Of a DNA stretch of 64,000 bases, positions 45,434 through 54,628 are shown in pieces. The notes under the pieces were generated by a model. The model was not told where the DNA came from, did not search any database, and saw only the letters and a list, made by a program, of their open reading frames with translations. Numbering within the stretch: position 1 is the first letter of the stretch; each line of letters opens with the position of its first letter. The stretch comes from Peiella sedimenti (GTDB lineage Bacteria > Pseudomonadota > Alphaproteobacteria > Caulobacterales > Caulobacteraceae): the NCBI RefSeq assembly GCF_030504955.1, contig NZ_JAUKTR010000001.1, positions 248,001 to 312,000 of the forward strand, read 5' to 3'. The position numbers and the translations under genes were made by a program.

Positions 45434-45531
45434 GCGGCCCGGCGCCAAAACGGCAAGATGGGACCGCGACAGCCGGTCAGAAAAGCGGAATGCTCAGCGG
45501 CCAGGTTAGGGCGTCGACACTGGAGGGCGGG

Positions 45532-46647
45532 ATGATCCGATGGGCGGCGAGCCTCGGTCTGATCCTGGCGATCACGCTGGCCGCGCCGGGGGCCCACGGC
45601 CAGTCGCCCGCAGGCGCCTATGAGACGCTGAGGCTGATCGACGGCGTGCGGGTGCTGATGAACCCGGCGGATCACGCCAGCTTCGCCAGCAGCAATGTGG
45701 TCATCATCGAGCAGGCGGACGGCCTGGTCGTCGTGGACAGCGGCTTTTCGCGGGCCGATGGCGACCAGATCGTCAGCTACATCCGCTCGTTCACCGCAAA
45801 GCCGGTCAAGGCGCTGATCTACACCCACTGGCACAACGACCATCACCAGGGCGCCTCGCAGATCCAGGCGGCCTGGCCCCAGGTGCGGATCATCGCCACC
45901 GAGGCGGCCCGGCGCGGCATCGACGGCCCGGCCCGGCTGGAAGGGGTGGGCTATGAGACCAATCCCGCCTGGGAGGCGCTGCTTGCCGGCCAGTTGCGGG
46001 ACGTGGCCGCCCGGTATCAAGAGGCCGCCGCCAACCCCGAGAACGACGCCTGGCGCCGCCATCGCTTCGGCCAGGCGGCGCAGCAGAGCCTGGACGGAAT
46101 CCCCGCCCTGGTGGGGACGCGGCTGACGGCGCCGACCGAGCTGTTCACGGCCGACCTGGTCATCGACGACCCGCTGCGACCCGTGCACATCCGCCATCTG
46201 GGCCGGGCCAATACGGACGGCGACCTGATCGTCTGGCTGCCCAACCAGCGCGTGGTGGCCACGGGCGACATCGTCGTTTCGCCCATTCCCTTCGGCTTCG
46301 GCAGCTATCCGGGCGACTGGATCGAGACGCTGGGCCGGATCAAGGCCCTGGGCTTTCACGTGCTGATCCCGGGACATGGCCTGCCGCAGAGCGACAGCGC
46401 CTATATCGACCGGCTGATCGCGGCCATCGCCGACATCCGCACCCGGGTCGGCGCCCTGGCCGCCGAGGGGCTGACGCTGGAGCAGGTGCGCGAGCGGGTG
46501 GACTATGCGGAGCAGACCGCGATCTTCGGGCCCTCGCCGGCGCGGCAGGCCAACTTCCAGAGCCTGTGGCTGAGCCCCATGACCGAGAACGCCTACAAGG
46601 AGGCGACCGGCGTTCCCATCGTGCAGGGGCAGGGCGAACTGCCCTGA
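45532..46647 (+). CDS. Metallo-beta-lactamase-fold hydrolase, exported
   Basis: 371 residues from ATG 45532, with TGGAGGG at 45521-45527; upstream in-frame sequence lies in the previous gene. Signal peptide MIRWAASLGLILAITLAAPGAHG is followed by the MBL fold: LIYTHWHNDHHQG (HxHxDH, about 99-107), later LPNQRVVATGDIVV and IPGHGLP (His ligands). Two-metal hydrolase with an unassigned substrate; not a class B beta-lactamase that I can identify, since the family is broad. Its end is 69 bp before prfC. Confidence 0.82.
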   Translation: MIRWAASLGLILAITLAAPGAHGQSPAGAYETLRLIDGVRVLMNPADHASFASSNVVIIEQADGLVVVDSGFSRADGDQIVSYIRSFTAKPVKALIYTHWHNDHHQGASQIQAAWPQVRIIATEAARRGIDGPARLEGVGYETNPAWEALLAGQLRDVAARYQEAAANPENDAWRRHRFGQAAQQSLDGIPALVGTRLTAPTELFTADLVIDDPLRPVHIRHLGRANTDGDLIVWLPNQRVVATGDIVVSPIPFGFGSYPGDWIETLGRIKALGFHVLIPGHGLPQSDSAYIDRLIAAIADIRTRVGALAAEGLTLEQVRERVDYAEQTAIFGPSPARQANFQSLWLSPMTENAYKEATGVPIVQGQGELP

Positions 46648-46716
46648 GGCCGCCGAGGGTCGCGCCCGGGGCGCGGCGCGTGACATTCGGCCCGGCGCAG
46701 GCTAGGTCCGCGCGCC

Positions 46717-48300
46717 ATGTCAAAACCCGACCTCGCGGCGCAGGCGGCGCGCCGGCGCACCTTCGCCATCATCAGCCACCCGGACGCCGGCAAGACGACC
46801 CTGACCGAGCATCTGCTGCTGGCCTCGGGCGCGATCCGCCAGGCGGGCGCCGTGCGGGCGCGCGGCGAGAACCGCCGGACGCGGTCGGACTGGATGAAGA
46901 TCGAGCGCGAGCGGGGCATCTCGGTCTCGGCCTCGGTGATGACCTTCGAGCGCGACGAGGTGGTGTTCAACCTGCTCGATACGCCGGGCCACGAGGACTT
47001 TTCGGAAGATACCTATCGGACGCTGACGGCCGCCGACGCGGCGGTCATGGTGCTGGACGCCGCCAAGGGCATCGAGCCCCAGACGCTGAAGCTGTTCGAG
47101 GTGTGCCGCCTGCGCGACATCCCGATCCTGACCTTCATCAACAAGATGGACCGCGAGGCGCAGGACCCCATGAGCCTGCTGGACGAGATCGCGGCCAAGC
47201 TGGCGCTGGACCCGGCGCCCCTGTTCTGGCCGGCGGATTCGGGCGTGCGCTTCCGGGGGATGCTGGACTTAAGGGGCGACCGTTTCCTCGGCTACGAGAA
47301 GGACCGCGATCAGGAGCACCCGGGGCCCTGTCCGCTGGCGGCGGCGACCAACCTGGCGCCGGACGAGCGGGCGATGCTGGTGGAGACGGCGGACCTGGTG
47401 CGCGAGGGCTATCCGTCCTTTGATCTGAAGGCGTTCCGCGAGGGGCACATGACGCCGGTCTATTTCGGCTCGGCGCTGAGGCATTTCGGGGTCGAGCAGC
47501 TGCTGGACGGGCTGGCGGACCTGGCGCCGTCGCCGCGGGCCACGCGGGCCGAGGTGGCCGGCCAGCCCGGCGAGATGCAGCCCGGCGACCGGCAGGTGTC
47601 GGGCTTCGTCTTCAAGATTCAGGCGAACATGGACCCCAACCACCGGGACCGGGTGGCCATGCTGCGGCTGTGCTCGGGCGAGTTCAAACGCGGCATGAAG
47701 CTGAAGGTGCAGGGCACGGGCAAACAGCTGACCGTCTCGGCGCCGGTGATGTTCATGGCCTCGGACCGGGAGCTGGCCGAGGAGGCCTATGCCGGCGACG
47801 TGATCGGGGTGCCGAACCACGGCGTGCTGCGCGTGGGCGACAGCCTGTCGGAGACGGGCCAGGTGCGTTTCGCCGGCCTGCCGGACTTCGCGCCGGAAAT
47901 CCTGAGAAGGGTGCGGGTCAAGGATCCGCTGAAGGCCAAGCACCTGAAGAAGGCGCTGGAGAGCCTGGCCGAAGAGGGCGTGACCCAGCTGTTCCGGCCC
48001 GAGATCGGCGCGGACTTCATCGTGGGCGCCGTGGGCCAGCTGCAGTTCGAGGTCATGGCCGACCGGCTAGCCAACGAGTTCGGTCTGGAGGTGATCTTCG
48101 AGAACAGCCCCTTCTCGGAGGCGCGCTGGATCACGGGGCCGCAGGCCGAGATCGACGCCTTCGCCAACATCAACAAGACGGCCATGGCGCGGGACATCGA
48201 CGGGCTGATGGTGTTCCTGGCCAAGTCGGCCTGGGACGTGAACTACGCCGCGGAAAAGCGGCCCGAACTGACCTTCAGCCGCACGAAGGAACGGGCCTAG
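46717..48300 (+). CDS. prfC: Peptide chain release factor 3
   Basis: 527 residues. GTPase that recycles RF1/RF2 after termination. Motifs: P-loop AIISHPDAGKTTLTEHLLL (about 16-34), switch II DTPGHEDFSEDTYRTL, G4 NKMD, then the RF3 domain II/III sequence (MKLKVQGTGKQLTVSAPVMFMASDRELAEEAYAGDVIGVPNHGVLRVGDS and GAVGQLQFEVMADRLANEFGLEVIFE). Start ATG 46717. No unusual features. Confidence 0.96.
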   Translation: MSKPDLAAQAARRRTFAIISHPDAGKTTLTEHLLLASGAIRQAGAVRARGENRRTRSDWMKIERERGISVSASVMTFERDEVVFNLLDTPGHEDFSEDTYRTLTAADAAVMVLDAAKGIEPQTLKLFEVCRLRDIPILTFINKMDREAQDPMSLLDEIAAKLALDPAPLFWPADSGVRFRGMLDLRGDRFLGYEKDRDQEHPGPCPLAAATNLAPDERAMLVETADLVREGYPSFDLKAFREGHMTPVYFGSALRHFGVEQLLDGLADLAPSPRATRAEVAGQPGEMQPGDRQVSGFVFKIQANMDPNHRDRVAMLRLCSGEFKRGMKLKVQGTGKQLTVSAPVMFMASDRELAEEAYAGDVIGVPNHGVLRVGDSLSETGQVRFAGLPDFAPEILRRVRVKDPLKAKHLKKALESLAEEGVTQLFRPEIGADFIVGAVGQLQFEVMADRLANEFGLEVIFENSPFSEARWITGPQAEIDAFANINKTAMARDIDGLMVFLAKSAWDVNYAAEKRPELTFSRTKERA

Positions 48301-48415
48301 GCCGGAACAATCCGGCCGATGAGGCGTCTCACCCTTGACCGGCCTGGCCTTTGCGAGGCCAAGTGCGGAAAGGGAGCGGCGAACCAAGCTGGGACGCCGC
48401 TGGTTGGCGAGGCGC

Positions 48416-49621
48416 ATGATCGAAGCCCTGAAAGTGCTGTTCGGCCAGGCCGGCGCGGACGCCATGACGGCGGCCTCGGCGCTGGAGTTGGCGCCGCTGG
48501 AGCTGCTGTCGGCCCAGGCCGCGGGCGCCAAGCCCCTTGCCGCGACGGCCGTGCTGCGTGAGCAGGCGCGGCGGACCGGACGGCAGGCGCCGCTGGATCG
48601 GGCCGAAAGCCTGGCCGAACGTGAGATCGCCGGCGCGCGCGGGCGGCGGCTGCGCGCGGCGCGGCTGGACCTGGCGCGAACCCTGATGCTGAGGGCCGAG
48701 CTGTTCGGCCTGTCGGCTGTGCGCGAGCGGCTGGAGGCGGCGATCACGGCCTGTGGCGGCAACCGGTTGACCCCCGTGGAGGCGGCTGCGCTGGCGGGTC
48801 TGGTGGGGCGCAAGGCCGCGCTGGACGCCTATGCCGAAGAAACGGCCGAGGGTCTGTTGGCCGCCGGAGCCCTGCTGGACGCGGCCTGCGAGAAGCTGCG
48901 GCCGCTGCGCGCGACGGAGCCGGACGCGGCCGAGGCGCTGCTGGCGCGATCCGGGCTGGCCTTCATCGCCGGCGTCAAGCTGGGACAACCGGAGCTGCTG
49001 GATCAGGCGGGCGAGGATCTGCGCCTGATCGTGGAGGAGAACGACGAGGACTTGAGGCCCCTGACGCGGGCGCGGGCCTTGGCGCTGTGCGGGGCGGGCC
49101 TGTCGTTCCTGTCGGAATGGGCCGGAGACGACGCCGGCGTCGAGCGGGGCCTGGCCCTGATGGAGGCGGCCGCCGAGGTCTTCACCGAGGACCACAGCCC
49201 CCTGGACGCGGTGGCGGTGAACCTGAGCCTGGGCCTGGCCCTGGAGCGGGCCGGGGCCGACGGGCTGGCGCATCTGTCGCGCGCGGCGCTGGGCGCCGGC
49301 GGCGATGGCGCCCATGTGGAGTTGCGGGCCAGGGCGGCCTGGCTGGACGCGCGGCTGAGCCGGGCGGCCAGGGACCCGGCAAGGGCGCAGCGGCTGAAGC
49401 GCGAGCTGGTCACGGGCCTGGGCGCGCCGCGCAGTCAGGCCCAGCGGCTGCGCTGGGCCATCGATCAGATCGCCCTGGCGCGGTTGAGCGGCGAACGGCG
49501 GCCGGGCGCGGACATGGCGCTGCTGGAGGCCGAGGACATTCTCAAGGAGGCCGATCTGTTCGACCTGGCGCGTCGCGCCGGGGCCGAGCTGAAAGCCCCG
49601 CAGGGCAGCGCCGCGCCCTAG
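48416..49621 (+). CDS. Uncharacterised helical (TPR-like) protein
   Basis: 401 residues from ATG 48416, with GGCGAGG upstream; an earlier in-frame ATG at 48335 adds 27 residues of no apparent conservation. Helical repeats rich in Ala/Leu/Arg, in which 34-40 residue units with AxxLLxxA patterns recur, suggest tetratricopeptide-like packing. No catalytic motif and no membrane segments. I do not recognise the family. It lies 115 bp after prfC and is convergent with a DUF2336 gene. Confidence 0.55.
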   Translation: MIEALKVLFGQAGADAMTAASALELAPLELLSAQAAGAKPLAATAVLREQARRTGRQAPLDRAESLAEREIAGARGRRLRAARLDLARTLMLRAELFGLSAVRERLEAAITACGGNRLTPVEAAALAGLVGRKAALDAYAEETAEGLLAAGALLDAACEKLRPLRATEPDAAEALLARSGLAFIAGVKLGQPELLDQAGEDLRLIVEENDEDLRPLTRARALALCGAGLSFLSEWAGDDAGVERGLALMEAAAEVFTEDHSPLDAVAVNLSLGLALERAGADGLAHLSRAALGAGGDGAHVELRARAAWLDARLSRAARDPARAQRLKRELVTGLGAPRSQAQRLRWAIDQIALARLSGERRPGADMALLEAEDILKEADLFDLARRAGAELKAPQGSAAP

Positions 49622-49627
49622 GCCTTA

Positions 49628-50722
49628 TTACGCAGCGGCGGCCAGATCGGCGCCGCGGCGCATCTTCCAGAAACGCAGGGTGCGAAGGGCCGCGTCGCGC
49701 GGCAGTTCGGCGTAGAGGCGACCGTATTGCTGGGCCTTGCCCATGGCCTCGCCGTCGTCGTTGAGCAGGATCAGGGCGCAGGTCAGGAACAGGCCGCGGT
49801 CCAGATCCGCGGCGCGGCAGACCACCGCCAGGGCGTCGAGCTGGCGCCGGCTGACGATGTGGCGCGCGGTGACGAAATCGATGTCGGCCAGCTGGCTGAG
49901 GGCGATGAGGAAGTGGGTCTGGCCGCCCGAGCGCAGGAAGCGGGCCAGCATCTGCGGCGTCAGCTGCCCGGCGGCCTGCATCTCTTTCACATAGGCTTCG
50001 GCCTCGGCGTAGTCGGCCGGCAGGGCCCCGTCGAGGCGGGCGACGCGGTCGCGCCCGGCGTGAAGCGCGGCTTCCAGGGCGGCGGGGTCGAGGGTGGCGT
50101 TCTGCTGCAGGATGCGGGCGCGCAGGGAGGCCTCGACCGTGAAGTACATCTCGTTGAGCAGATCAGGCGGCAGGCTGGCGCGGTTGACCACCGCCTGGTG
50201 CAGCGCGGGGTTGGCCTGGGCGCGGTCGACCACCGTCTCGGCCGACTTGCGCGACAGGACGGCGCCCTCGTTGGCGAGGAGCACGTTCAGGGTCTGATCG
50301 TCGCCCCGCTCGACGATGACGTCGGCGACGGCCTCGGACACCTCGGGGCGGACCGAGACGGCGCGCAGGTGATCCTGGCCGCGCTCGCTGACCACGCGCA
50401 TGAGATCCTGTTCGGTGAGCACCGGCGACTGGCTGAGCACCGGGGCGGCCACGTCGATCTCGTCCATGGCCAGGGTGCGCACCAGTTGCAGGGGCGCATG
50501 GGGCGAGGGGGCGAAGCGGGCGGCCAGCTCGGCGCGGACCGCCACCTCCATGTCGCGCGACAGCTGGGCCAGAACGGCGCCGTAGAGGTCGTTCTCCGCG
50601 CCAGAGGCGGGCGCGGGCGCGCCGAAGAAGATGTCGGTCACCTCGCGCAGCAGCTCGCGCCGCTTCTCGCTGGATGGCTCCTTGGCCAGGGCGATGAGGT
50701 CGGTCAGACGCGTCTCGGTCAC
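49628..50722 (-). CDS. DUF2336 family protein (paralogue 2)
   Basis: 364 residues. The N-terminus MTETRLTDLIALAKEPSSEKRRELLREVTDIFFG and the VRAELAARFAPSPHAPLQLVRTLAMDEIDVAAPVLSQSPVLTEQDLMRVVSERGQDHLRAVSVRPEVSEAVADVIV segment are characteristic of DUF2336. Compared with the paralogue at 42382 it has the more usual domain start. Start codon overlaps the stop of the Pro/Ala-rich exported protein (ATGA), so the two are expressed together. Function unknown in this family. Confidence 0.8.
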   Translation of the reverse strand: MTETRLTDLIALAKEPSSEKRRELLREVTDIFFGAPAPASGAENDLYGAVLAQLSRDMEVAVRAELAARFAPSPHAPLQLVRTLAMDEIDVAAPVLSQSPVLTEQDLMRVVSERGQDHLRAVSVRPEVSEAVADVIVERGDDQTLNVLLANEGAVLSRKSAETVVDRAQANPALHQAVVNRASLPPDLLNEMYFTVEASLRARILQQNATLDPAALEAALHAGRDRVARLDGALPADYAEAEAYVKEMQAAGQLTPQMLARFLRSGGQTHFLIALSQLADIDFVTARHIVSRRQLDALAVVCRAADLDRGLFLTCALILLNDDGEAMGKAQQYGRLYAELPRDAALRTLRFWKMRRGADLAAAA

Positions 50723-51381
50723 GGCAGGTCGCTCTCGACGGCGGCCACCATGCGGCCGTTGCGCACGACGGCGGGCGCCTCGGGCGGAGCCGCCAGATCC
50801 TGGGTCTCGGTCGTGACCGACACGAGTTCCGAGGGGGGATCGTTCAGGTCGATGGAGGCGGGCATGGCGATGGGGTCGGGCTGGCGGCCCTGCTCGCGGT
50901 GCGTGGAGTAGAAGCGCACGCCGTCGGGGCGCGCGGCGGGCTGTTGCGGCTGGGCAGGGGCGGCGGCGGGCCCCTGGGCGCCGGTCAGCCGGAAGATGGG
51001 CGCGTCACGGCGCGGCGCCATGGGATCGGCGGCCGGGACCGGCTGGGGCCGCTGGGGCGCGGGCGCGGCTGCGGGCTGGACCACGGGCGGCGGCGCGGCC
51101 ATGACCGGCGCCGGAGCAGCCTGGAGCGGCTGAACGGGCGCGGCCTGGAGTGGGGCGCCGATGGGACGGTTGGGGCGGCGAGCCGGAGCGCTGGGCGTCG
51201 GAGCAGCGGTCGCCGGAGCCGCCGCGCGTGCGGGCGTCGCGGGCTTGCCCGGCCAGGTGAGGTAGCGCAGGCCCATGCGCTCGGACGGACGAGCGACGGC
51301 CTGGGGTGCGGCCTGGGCCAACGCCTGGGACGCCCCGGCAAGGGCGGCGAGGCCGATCAGAATGGCTGTGGCGCGGCGCAT
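50719..51381 (-). CDS. Pro/Ala-rich exported protein
   Basis: 220 residues. Signal peptide MRRATAILIGLAALAGASQALA (cleavage near 22). The mature part is low complexity: Pro and Ala make up much of residues 50-170, with an ordered-looking segment RMGLRYLTWPGKPA and a tail RFYSTHREQGRQPDPIAMPASIDLND. No family recognised. Coupled by 4 bp to the DUF2336 gene that follows, which suggests a functional pair across the membrane. Confidence 0.6.
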   Translation of the reverse strand: MRRATAILIGLAALAGASQALAQAAPQAVARPSERMGLRYLTWPGKPATPARAAAPATAAPTPSAPARRPNRPIGAPLQAAPVQPLQAAPAPVMAAPPPVVQPAAAPAPQRPQPVPAADPMAPRRDAPIFRLTGAQGPAAAPAQPQQPAARPDGVRFYSTHREQGRQPDPIAMPASIDLNDPPSELVSVTTETQDLAAPPEAPAVVRNGRMVAAVESDLP

Positions 51382-51408
51382 AGCGGACTTCCCGACAGAG
51401 CCTCCACG

Positions 51409-51427
51409 TTAAGGATCAGGGCCTTAA
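51409..51427. promoter_or_regulatory. Palindrome TTAAGG-N7-CCTTAA upstream of the Pro/Ala-rich gene
   Basis: Perfect 6-bp arms separated by seven bases, 28 bp upstream of the start codon at 51381 and overlapping the stop of the ABC permease gene. It resembles neither a terminator nor a perfect CtrA box (TTAA-N7-TTAA). Confidence 0.3.
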
Positions 51428-52209
51428 TCGCGGCCTAACGCCGATCCTTTCCAGAAGGCGAACGCGGACCGCTCGAGCCGTTGCAGGACGAGGTTGAGGG
51501 CAAGGCCCAGCAGGGTCAGGACCAGAAGGGCCCCGAACATCTCGGCCGTGCGCAGGCGATTGCCCGCCTCAAGAATTCTGAACGCCAGGCCCTGATGGGC
51601 GCCCGAGCCGGAGACGAACTCGGCCACCACGGCGCCGACCACCGCCAGATTGGCCGAGACGCGCACGCCTTCAATGAGATGGGGCACGGCCGAGGGGGCG
51701 CGCAGGCGGGCGAGCCGCTGAAGGGGCGAAGCGCCGTAGAGGCTGAAGAGGCGCTCCAGGTTCGGATCGGCGGCCTTGAGGCCGGTCAGGGCGCCGGAGA
51801 AGACGGGGTAGAAGGCGACGATGGCCGCCAGGGCCACGGTGGCCCGCCCGGCATGGTCGAGCCCGGCCCAGACCACCAGCAGGGGTGCGATGGCGACCAC
51901 GGGCGTGACCGACAGGGCGATGGCCAGGGGGCGCACCATGCGCTCGGCGAAGGGGCTGAGGGACAGGGCGGCGGCCAGGATCAGGCTGAGGATGACGGCG
52001 ATGGCGAGGCCCTTGAGCGCCACCAGAAAGGTCGTGCCGGCCGAGGCCAGCAGCACCGGCCAGGTGTCCTGAAGCGCGGCCCAGATCAGGGTGGGCGAGG
52101 GGAGGAGATAGGGGGGCGGCTGGGTCAGCCGGCAGAACCCCTCCCACAACAGCAGGAGCAGCAGGGGGCCGAGCAGGGCGGGCAGGAGGCGCCTCACGGG
52201 GCCTATCAT
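51424..52209 (-). CDS. ABC transporter permease, SsuC/ThiX-like
   Basis: 261 residues with about six membrane segments. The binding-protein-dependent permease (BPD) pattern is present: an EAA-like loop GLKAADPNLERLFSLYGASPLQRLARLRAPSAVPHLIEGVRVSANLAVVGAVVAEF (about 150-215). Family context: importers for sulfonates, taurine or pyrimidines. Overlaps the ATPase gene by 4 bp (ATGA). Confidence 0.88.
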   Translation of the reverse strand: MIGPVRRLLPALLGPLLLLLLWEGFCRLTQPPPYLLPSPTLIWAALQDTWPVLLASAGTTFLVALKGLAIAVILSLILAAALSLSPFAERMVRPLAIALSVTPVVAIAPLLVVWAGLDHAGRATVALAAIVAFYPVFSGALTGLKAADPNLERLFSLYGASPLQRLARLRAPSAVPHLIEGVRVSANLAVVGAVVAEFVSGSGAHQGLAFRILEAGNRLRTAEMFGALLVLTLLGLALNLVLQRLERSAFAFWKGSALGRD

Positions 52210-52949
52210 GGGGCGGCCCTCCAGCCCTGGCGGGCGGCGGCCTCGACAGCGGCGACGGCGCCGAGGAAGGGCTCTGAGCCACGGAAGCCGTCGGGGCGCG
52301 GCCGGGGGGCCGGGACGGCGACCTCGGCCTGGAGGCGGCCGGGGCCGCTGGTCAGGACGAGCACCCGGTCGGCCATGTAACAGGCGTCCTCAAGGTCGTG
52401 GCTGACAAAGACGAGGGCGCAGGCCGTCTCGGCCTGGAGCGCCTGGACCTGATCCATGAGGGCGCGACGCGTCAGGCCGTCGAGGGCGGCGAAGGGCTCG
52501 TCCAGCAGGAGCAGGCGGGGCCGGGCGATCAGGGCGCGGGCCAGGGCGACGCGCATGGCCATGCCGCCGGACAGCTGGTGAGGGTGGAGGCGCGCGGCCT
52601 GGGCCAGGCCCACCTGGGCGAGGGCGGCCTCGGCCTGATCCCCGGCCGGGCGGCGGGCGGCGCCCGAAAGGATCAGCGGCAGGGCCACGTTGGCGCGGGC
52701 GTCGAGCCAGGGCGCGAGGGTCGGCGACTGGAAGACCATGCCGATGGCGGGGCCGGTCAGGTCCGCCTCGCGCGCGCCGCGCGTGGGGGCCTCGAGCCCG
52801 GCGATGAGGCGAAGGGCCGTGGACTTGCCGCAGCCGGACGGGCCGACGAGGGCCAGGCTTTCGCCCGGCTGGATGCTAAGGTCGAGCGGCCCCAGCGCCG
52901 GGCGTCCGCCGTAGGCCACCTCTACGCCGCGGAGGCGCAGCAGCGCCAT
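52206..52949 (-). CDS. ABC transporter ATP-binding protein
   Basis: 247 residues. Walker A LVGPSGCGKSTALRLIAGL (about 34-52), Q-loop GMVFQSPTLAPW, signature LSGGMAMRVALARALI (about 130-145), Walker B PRLLLLDEPFAALD, D-loop and H switch VFVSHDLEDA. This is the SsuB/ThiZ/TauB type. Gene spacing to the substrate-binding protein is 2 bp. Confidence 0.92.
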   Translation of the reverse strand: MALLRLRGVEVAYGGRPALGPLDLSIQPGESLALVGPSGCGKSTALRLIAGLEAPTRGAREADLTGPAIGMVFQSPTLAPWLDARANVALPLILSGAARRPAGDQAEAALAQVGLAQAARLHPHQLSGGMAMRVALARALIARPRLLLLDEPFAALDGLTRRALMDQVQALQAETACALVFVSHDLEDACYMADRVLVLTSGPGRLQAEVAVPAPRPRPDGFRGSEPFLGAVAAVEAAARQGWRAAP

Positions 52950-52951
52950 GG

Positions 52952-53956
52952 TCAGGCGGAGACGAAGCTGTTGTCGAAGGCCTTGCGCCAGTTCAGGCCG
53001 GGGTCATAGACCCCCTGGGCGGAGGTGACCTCGAAGAACTCGCGCCAGCGTTCGGCCGTCATGGCGCCGGGACGGGCGGTTCCGTCTTCGCCGAGGACGA
53101 CGCCGTAGGTGCGCAGCATCTCGCGCGCCTGATCCAGCAGGTCCTGGGTCATCTCGGGGTTGTCGCGCAGGATGAGGGCGTCGGCGGGCCGGGGGTCGCC
53201 GGTCAGATAGCTGATCCAGCCCTCGGTGCTGGCCTCGATGAAGGCGTCGGTGGCGCGGCGGTTGTCGCGTACGAAGGCGTCGGGCGCCAGCACCATGCAG
53301 GCGTAGGACGGATAGCCCTCGTCCGCGAGCAGGAAGACGCGCGGCGGGCGGCCCAGGGCCTGTTCGATGATGTAGGGCTCGCTGGTCAGATAGCCCTGCT
53401 GCACGGCGCGGGGATCGGCCAGGAAGGGCGCCGGGTTGAAGGTGTAGCGGCGGATCTGGTCGTCGGTGAAGCCGTACTTGGCCTTGAGCCAGACCCAGAA
53501 GGCGGTGATGGAGGCGTCCGCCAGCAGGATGGGCCGGCCGCGCAGATCGGCGATGGATTCCAGCGCCGGGTCCGGGTGGGCGATGAGGACCTGGGGGTCC
53601 TTCTGGAAGTAGGCGGCGATGGCCTTCACCGGGGCGTTCTCGGCCACCAGGTTCATGGCGATGAAGCTGTTGGAGCCCATGCCCAGCTCGACCGCCGTGG
53701 AGGCGAGCAGCTGGGGCACGTTCACGCCCGGGCCGCCCTGGATGATCTGGACGTTGAGGCCGCGCCGTTCGTAGAGGCCGGTGGCCAGGGCCTGGTAGAA
53801 GCCGCCGTGCTCGGCCTGGGCGCGCCAGTCGGTGGCGAAGCGGATGCGCACGCGGCCGGACTCGTCCACCGGCGCGGGGGTGCGTTCGCAGGCGGCCAGG
53901 GCCAGGGCGCCCGCCCCGGCCAGCATCGTGCGTCTGTCGAGAATCCCCGGACCCAT
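52952..53956 (-). CDS. ABC substrate-binding protein, NMT1/THI5-like
   Basis: 334 residues. Twin-arginine lipoprotein-like N-terminus DRRTMLAGAGALALAAC. The NMT1/THI5 fold is suggested by VRIRFATDWRAQAEHGGFYQALATGLYERRGLNVQIIQGGPGVNVPQLLASTAVELGMGSN and later WLKAKYGFTDDQIRRYTFNPAPF. Family ligands are pyrimidine or hydroxymethylpyrimidine (thiamine precursor), riboflavin precursors, or sulfonates. No thiamine gene and no THI-box riboswitch lie upstream, so the ligand stays open. First gene of a three-gene importer operon. Confidence 0.82.
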   Translation of the reverse strand: MGPGILDRRTMLAGAGALALAACERTPAPVDESGRVRIRFATDWRAQAEHGGFYQALATGLYERRGLNVQIIQGGPGVNVPQLLASTAVELGMGSNSFIAMNLVAENAPVKAIAAYFQKDPQVLIAHPDPALESIADLRGRPILLADASITAFWVWLKAKYGFTDDQIRRYTFNPAPFLADPRAVQQGYLTSEPYIIEQALGRPPRVFLLADEGYPSYACMVLAPDAFVRDNRRATDAFIEASTEGWISYLTGDPRPADALILRDNPEMTQDLLDQAREMLRTYGVVLGEDGTARPGAMTAERWREFFEVTSAQGVYDPGLNWRKAFDNSFVSA

Positions 53957-54007
53957 GGGGCGAAGCTTAAGGGCGTGAGGCCCGCAAGAGAAGGGGCCGG
54001 AATTGAG

Positions 54008-54074
54008 CGAGGGGACGAAGCGTCCGGGCGAACCCTTGGCCTCGTCCCCTCGCCAAGTCCGGGTTGGACTTGGC
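54008..54074. repeat. Two tandem perfect inverted repeats
   Basis: Arms of 11 bp (CGAGGGGACGA, 23-bp loop) and 9 bp (GCCAAGTCC, 5-bp loop) are perfect. The second is followed by CTTTGGG, only weakly terminator-like. Confidence 0.65.
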
Positions 54075-54534
54075 CTTTGGGTCCAGGTCGGATCGGATGC
54101 GGCGGCGAACCGGCGCTGTCGTCTCCGTGCCTAATCAGCTCAGGTCCGAGAGGGGAACGGGCGAACCCGAACACCTGTCGATCCCGACCCGGTTCCCCAG
54201 CGGTCCGAGGACCGCTGAAGCCTGGGCCCTGTCCTTCCCGCGGGTTCCCCCGCAGCCGGATCAGAGAGCTGGACCCACCCGCTTGAAGCCCGGGTCTCCC
54301 CGGATTTCCGCGCCGTGGTGTCCCTCGGCCCGTTGACGTTCCCGCGAAACCGACTATGAGGCAAGCTCCGCATAACTACCTAACGCGCATGCCGCGTGGG
54401 CCGCCGGTGGATATCCCCGCAAAATCTGTGCAGATCGGCGAAGAAGGCTCGCTGAGTCAGCGCCTTGCGTTTTCCACAGGATTCGCTGTTCAGGCAGGAA
54501 TGCGAGGTCAGGCGGGGCGAGCCCTCCATATCAA

Positions 54535-54565
54535 CCGCTCACCCCCGCGCAAGCGGGGGTCCAGT
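54535..54565 (-). repeat. REP-like hairpin (family R2), copy 1
   Basis: Reads CCGCTCACCCCCGCGCAAGC on the plus strand and continues to 54565. Inverted relative to copy 2. The stem has GCGGGGGT against ACCCCCGC, loop TTGC as read on the minus strand. Confidence 0.75.
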
Positions 54566-54628
54566 CCTGTGGGTGGCCTAGGGTGCAGATGAGCTGATCC
54601 GGCGATCCGAGCCGCCAAGCTGGACAGA

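Noticed and set aside
53957..54200. TPP (THI-box) riboswitch for the NMT1/THI5-type importer
   Set aside because: Neither the CTGAGA nor the ACCTGATC-type core of the THI box is seen in this leader on the minus strand.
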